A stretch of 64,000 nt of DNA, taken from positions 32,613 to 96,612 of the forward strand of contig CAKONV010000006.1 of NCBI GenBank assembly GCA_934098295.1, in the 5' to 3' direction. Origin of the DNA: an uncultured Bacilli bacterium (GTDB taxonomy: Bacteria > Bacillota_I > Bacilli_A > ML615J-28 > CAG-313). The notes under the pieces are model-generated. The model saw only the letters and a list, made by a program, of their open reading frames with translations. It did not search any database and was not told the DNA's origin. How positions within the stretch are numbered: the stretch's first letter is position 1; each line of letters starts with the position of its first letter. A program made the translations under genes and the position numbers. This document shows, in pieces, positions 61,001 to 64,000 of this stretch.

Positions 61001-64000
61001 AATATTTACCAGGTTCATCCTTCACAATGGGAGACTCTCCTGTGACATTATATGCGATATGGGAACTTAACCCTTCACTTAGTTATAATGCTAATGGTGG
61101 TAGGTTTTTATATCAAGCAGAAACTCTATATCCACAAGAAGGTTCTAGTGTAACTATCACTTCGATGATACCAGTCTTAGCTGGATATGTTTTTATTGGT
61201 TGGAATGAAAATAAGGATGCAAGTGTTGCAACTTATAATTCTGGTGATACATTTATCATGCCAAGTACCAACACAGTTTTGTACGCAATATGGAAAAAAG
61301 CAGAATATACGATTACTCAAACAGTTGCAACTGGTTATAGCGTAAGTGAATTATTATTAAATTATCAATATAATGATGTAGTTACATTTAGTGTATCGGG
61401 AACAAATCCCAAAGTCTATGTTAATGGTGAATTAATAACTCCTATTAATGGTATTTATTCATTTATCATTACTAAAAATTCAAACTTAATCATTACCGAT
61501 GGTTCAAAGATTTCCTTGATTTATTCAGGAAATGGAGGAATAAATGAACCAGTTGATAGAAATTCATATGATATAAATTCTAATGCAGTAATATCTGCAA
61601 ATTATCCTTCAAGAATAGGTTATCATTTTTTAGGCTGGTCCACTAATAAAGAATCATCTACTCCTGAATATTATGCCGAAAACATAATTAATTTTGAAAG
61701 TGAGGATATTATTCTTTATGCAGTGTGGAAAGCAAATAATTATCAAATAACATATAATGCTAATGGTGGTACGGGAACAATGCTTTCAGATTTATTATCA
61801 TATGATACCACATTTAGACTTTCTATCAATACTTATATAAAGAATGGATACACATTCCTTGGTTGGTCACTAAATCCAACTGGTGAAAAAATGTATAATG
61901 ATGGTGATGATGTTATTAATCTTTCATACATTCAAGATGATGAAATAATACTGTATGCTATTTGGAAAAAAACGGTTACGGAAATTAATTTTGTAACAAT
62001 TAATGGAATAGATACTAATTTACCATTTCTTATAGATTATGGTTCAAATTTAAATACTGATAATTTAACCAAACCTAGTCGTATTGGATACATTTTTTTA
62101 GGATATTATACGGAAACAAACGGTGCTGGGGATTTAATAATAGACGCAAATCTCAAATCAACTTTAACAAATGGTTGGTCATTAGATATAGAATCAATTA
62201 CTTTATACTCACACTGGAAACCAATTACATATTCAATAATTTATATGAATGGCCAAACTGAGTGTAACGAACAAATAGTATCATATGATACAAATTTTAA
62301 TTTAATATCATTTAAATCAATGGGAATAAATGTTCCAAATGGATATCATTTTGCGGGATGGTCAACAATACCTTTAAGTAAAATAGTTGCATATAATGAT
62401 AATCAAAATATAACTCAAGCATTAGAAACAAATGATGGTAGTAAAGTATACTTATATGCGGTATTTGAAATTAATCAAAAATATAGTATCATTTATAATG
62501 CCAATGGAGGTATAAATGCACCAATTGACAATAATTTGTATTATGTTGGCGATATGATAATTATACCTAATACTATTCCTACCCTTGAAGGATACAAATT
62601 TTTAGGTTGGTCATATAATTATAAAAATAATCCAATTGATTTTCCTTATGTAAATGATAAATTTGCAATTTCCACCTTATCAATGGTAGAAGAAGGAATA
62701 ACATTGTATGCAGTATGGAAAGAAGACAAAACTTTACAAAGTCAAATCGATCAAGTTAACGCATTAATAAAACAATTACAATCATCAATTGAAGGCATAA
62801 ATAATATAAACGAAGGTTTTGAAAAAAATATTAATCAATTATTAATAGAAATGAAACAAGCCCAAGACGTTCTCAATTCATTAGATGGTAAGTATGCTAC
62901 ATACGAAGAATTAAACAAAGCTATAACCAAACTAAAAAACGAATTATTAACTGTAAATGTAGCTTTACAAGATGCAATTAATATGGTTCAATCTAATTTA
63001 GATACTGCTATTATTAATTTAAATAAAACAATAGCTACTAATAAAGATGATATTGAATCTAAATTAAATGAAGTAATCAAAGCCTATGAATTAGCTGATT
63101 CAATAATTAATGGTAAAATTAAAAACCTAGAAACTAAAGATGTTGAACTAAAAAATTTGATAGATTCATTAACTAGATCATCAAAAGCTGCAGATACAGC
63201 TTTACAAGATGCAATTAATGCGGTTCAATCTAATTTAGATACTGCTATTACTAATTTAAATAAAACAATAGCTACTAATAAAGATGATATTGAATCTAAA
63301 TTAAATGAAGTAATCAAAGCTTATGAATTAGCTGACTCAATAATTAATTGTAAAATTAAAAACCTAGAAACTAAAGATAATGAACTAAAAAATTTGATAG
63401 ATTCATTAACAAAATCATCAAAAGCTGCTGATACAGCTTTACAAGATGCAATTAACACAGTTCAATCAAATTTAGATACTGCTATTACTTATTTAAATAA
63501 AACAATAGCTACTAATAAAGATGATATTGAATCTAAATTAAATGAAGTAATCAAGGCTTATGAATTAGCTGACTCAATAATTAATGGTAAAATTAAAAAC
63601 CTAGAATCTAAAGATGTTGAACTAAAAAATTTGATAGATTCATTAACAAAATCATCAAAAGCTGCAGATGTAGCCTTACAAGATGCAATTAACACAGTTC
63701 AATCTAATTTAGATAATGCTATTTCAAGTTTAACTAATACAATATCTAATAATAAAGATGATATTGAATCTAAATTAAATGATGTTATCAAGGCTTATGA
63801 ATTAGCTGACTCAATAATTAATGGTAAAATTCAAAACTTAGAATCTAAAGATTTTGAACTAAAAAATTTGATAGATTCATTAACAAAATCGTCAAAAGCT
63901 GCAGATGTAGCCTTACAAGATGTAATTAACACAGTTCAATCAAATTTAGATACTGCTATTACTAATTTAAATAAAACAATAGCTACTAATAAAGATGATA
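58066..64000 (+). CDS. Giant secreted surface protein, InlB repeats plus coiled coil (partial)
   Basis: The frame is open from ATG 58066 (GAAGGAG upstream) to the window edge, at least 1978 codons. Residues 1-30 are a signal peptide ending VFAA. About 30-430 are beta-rich and unrecognised. About 433-1555 hold 13 InlB/Listeria-Bacteroides repeats, each with a GYTFKGW-like centre and an ITLYAVW-like end. From about 1560 the chain is a coiled coil that becomes exact 79-residue repeats (ALQDAINTVQSNLDTAIT ...). An LPxTG or other anchor would lie beyond the window. This is probably a fibrous adhesin. No Cys-rich or catalytic motif is seen. The MerR-type gene faces it. Confidence 0.9.
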   Translation, partial: MKKLKKIYIFFGLFLLIFVSIYSFSIQVFAATNEKTTDGKWTNSHTTENLVALTSDTLTEQGWYRPIPDQVKDQVGKTAGDDHLTSFTDPYGIQARGSSDDIGDKDYSNGVWVRVKLSAADIEKANKGDLTIDASARYYEQLTATHYCSVQIFFEKGSNYAAISNIGTKKKLSKNGEVLTISGKIPAGTTSFRYYVSNWGSLAGKPFIGDLRCSISDRTAAKMTSVTFDNSSITDQENNVAVSGDSLIYDLNFDEKIKSIETTSFYTGIASLMFEGETEPELTASPTLVHENGKSKVRYIFNLQDFYKTGKLYLSSINHLKVLDEGSNTTLVNGDVTSPKIQYYKDMSVKIDVNNLTYRYYNVAKYNKDLTATLISKKGYELPSTITVYAGTTRLKTTQYSYNKVTGDITVYGKAITGDIKIKASGVPKKYNVTFDKKGGINGSDSVITTYSESMPTITVPTKKGYTFLGYYYGENGQGRKYYNADGTSATTFYCYTDITLYAAWEANTYTIIYDKNTPANASNQVMGTMDDSIHTYDISKALSCNLYSLVGYTFKGWATSNNGSVIYSDEESVLNLRESGSITLYAVWEANKYEIKYNANKPLGSSGNIFGSMNNSNHTYDVTKNLLDNEYSLVGYTFKGWSKSLNGIVDFKDGEDISNLSSENSDIVNLYAVWEANTYKISYNSNQPLGSSGTITGTMDDSIYKYDEENALDVNGFYLIGYTFKGWAIVKDGVIVYTDKQNVKNLASENNDVVNLYAVWEANKYSIVFNTMGGSFVNKIIITYDEDFSDIVIPSRKGYNFQGYYSLPEGEGTKYYNANGTAIFAKYNDDCDITLYAKWTPIVYNIELYNEGKCVEIIKDVVYGHMRLPSCQDLGIKKANYDFVGWNIYEDQNWSMYNANFDYDSGLGEYEGQSVVLYAAWLEKNIYSINYNANGGIGAPGMMQAHVDETITLTTLIPTRINYKFLGWSTNLNSIVVEYLPGSSFTMGDSPVTLYAIWELNPSLSYNANGGRFLYQAETLYPQEGSSVTITSMIPVLAGYVFIGWNENKDASVATYNSGDTFIMPSTNTVLYAIWKKAEYTITQTVATGYSVSELLLNYQYNDVVTFSVSGTNPKVYVNGELITPINGIYSFIITKNSNLIITDGSKISLIYSGNGGINEPVDRNSYDINSNAVISANYPSRIGYHFLGWSTNKESSTPEYYAENIINFESEDIILYAVWKANNYQITYNANGGTGTMLSDLLSYDTTFRLSINTYIKNGYTFLGWSLNPTGEKMYNDGDDVINLSYIQDDEIILYAIWKKTVTEINFVTINGIDTNLPFLIDYGSNLNTDNLTKPSRIGYIFLGYYTETNGAGDLIIDANLKSTLTNGWSLDIESITLYSHWKPITYSIIYMNGQTECNEQIVSYDTNFNLISFKSMGINVPNGYHFAGWSTIPLSKIVAYNDNQNITQALETNDGSKVYLYAVFEINQKYSIIYNANGGINAPIDNNLYYVGDMIIIPNTIPTLEGYKFLGWSYNYKNNPIDFPYVNDKFAISTLSMVEEGITLYAVWKEDKTLQSQIDQVNALIKQLQSSIEGINNINEGFEKNINQLLIEMKQAQDVLNSLDGKYATYEELNKAITKLKNELLTVNVALQDAINMVQSNLDTAIINLNKTIATNKDDIESKLNEVIKAYELADSIINGKIKNLETKDVELKNLIDSLTRSSKAADTALQDAINAVQSNLDTAITNLNKTIATNKDDIESKLNEVIKAYELADSIINCKIKNLETKDNELKNLIDSLTKSSKAADTALQDAINTVQSNLDTAITYLNKTIATNKDDIESKLNEVIKAYELADSIINGKIKNLESKDVELKNLIDSLTKSSKAADVALQDAINTVQSNLDNAISSLTNTISNNKDDIESKLNDVIKAYELADSIINGKIQNLESKDFELKNLIDSLTKSSKAADVALQDVINTVQSNLDTAITNLNKTIATNKDD
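62962..64000 (+). repeat. 237-bp tandem repeats in the surface-protein gene
   Basis: The word GCTTTACAAGATG or GCCTTACAAGATG recurs at 62962, 63199, 63436, 63673 and 63910, exactly 237 bases apart. Units are nearly identical and code for 79 residues each. The array continues past the window end. Confidence 0.92.

Overview
The window is low-GC, gene-dense bacterial chromosome. It looks like a Gram-positive lineage between Bacilli and Mollicutes (Erysipelotrichia, RF39 or Acholeplasma-like). The reasons are the very AT-rich base composition, predicted lipoproteins, PhoPR and KtrAB systems, a trigger factor-clpX-lon block and SigA-type promoters. TGA is used as a stop (for example at the ends of cysK and smpB), so this is genetic code 11, not the Mycoplasma code. 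Species assignment is inference.

Layout. 1-4.6 kb: two GH18 lipoproteins and an ATC-hydrolase-like protein. 4.7-11.7 kb: a complete phosphate-starvation operon (pstS-pstC-pstA-pstB-phoU-phoP-phoR) behind a triple Pho-box-like repeat; its PstS has the two halves of the fold in swapped order. 11.8-16 kb: a DUF4097 lipoprotein and an SGNH hydrolase, then the convergent KtrAB potassium system. 16-21.8 kb: a cysteine synthase/serine acetyltransferase pair, a Nudix hydrolase, a methyltransferase and a copper ATPase. 21.9-25.6 kb: an overlapping DUF3737-MalY/PatB-TtcA-Mrp cluster that looks like sulfur handling. 25.6-33.3 kb: an Mbeg1-like hydrolase, a methyltransferase, two CobW-type GTPases (one with a His/Asp/Glu-rich metal-binding linker, one fused to a YcgQ-like tail), a GLUG lipoprotein and a DUF885 lipoprotein. 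33.4-43.3 kb: housekeeping genes tig, clpX, lon, secG, rnr, smpB and a TPR protein. A tRNA-Gln(CUG) at 44.25 kb marks the end of the core-like region.

44.3-57 kb is accessory. Its centre is a module of a UviA/TcdR-like sigma factor, two phage lysis-type small membrane proteins, a phage-tail-like protein, a MurE-like ligase without its substrate-binding N-terminal domain, a 1637-residue RHS/YD-repeat protein without a signal peptide, and a small membrane protein that may be the immunity protein. Three copies of a roughly 45-bp promoter-like element precede the sigma gene and the two lysis genes, and the sigma gene's ribosome binding site can be hidden in a hairpin. I read this as a self-controlled, holin-released polymorphic-toxin system (inference), and it is the best candidate here for an undescribed system. 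Around it lie a doubly frameshifted secreted-protein gene, a Fic-like/nucleotidyltransferase protein, an IrrE-like peptidase, a probable structured RNA, and several unexplained repeats and hairpins.

57-64 kb: a MerR-type regulator faces a very large secreted surface protein that runs off the window end (13 InlB-type repeats, then exact 79-residue coiled-coil repeats). The promoter of the large gene has the 19-bp spacer typical of MerR activation with a dyad inside it, so the regulator probably controls the surface protein.
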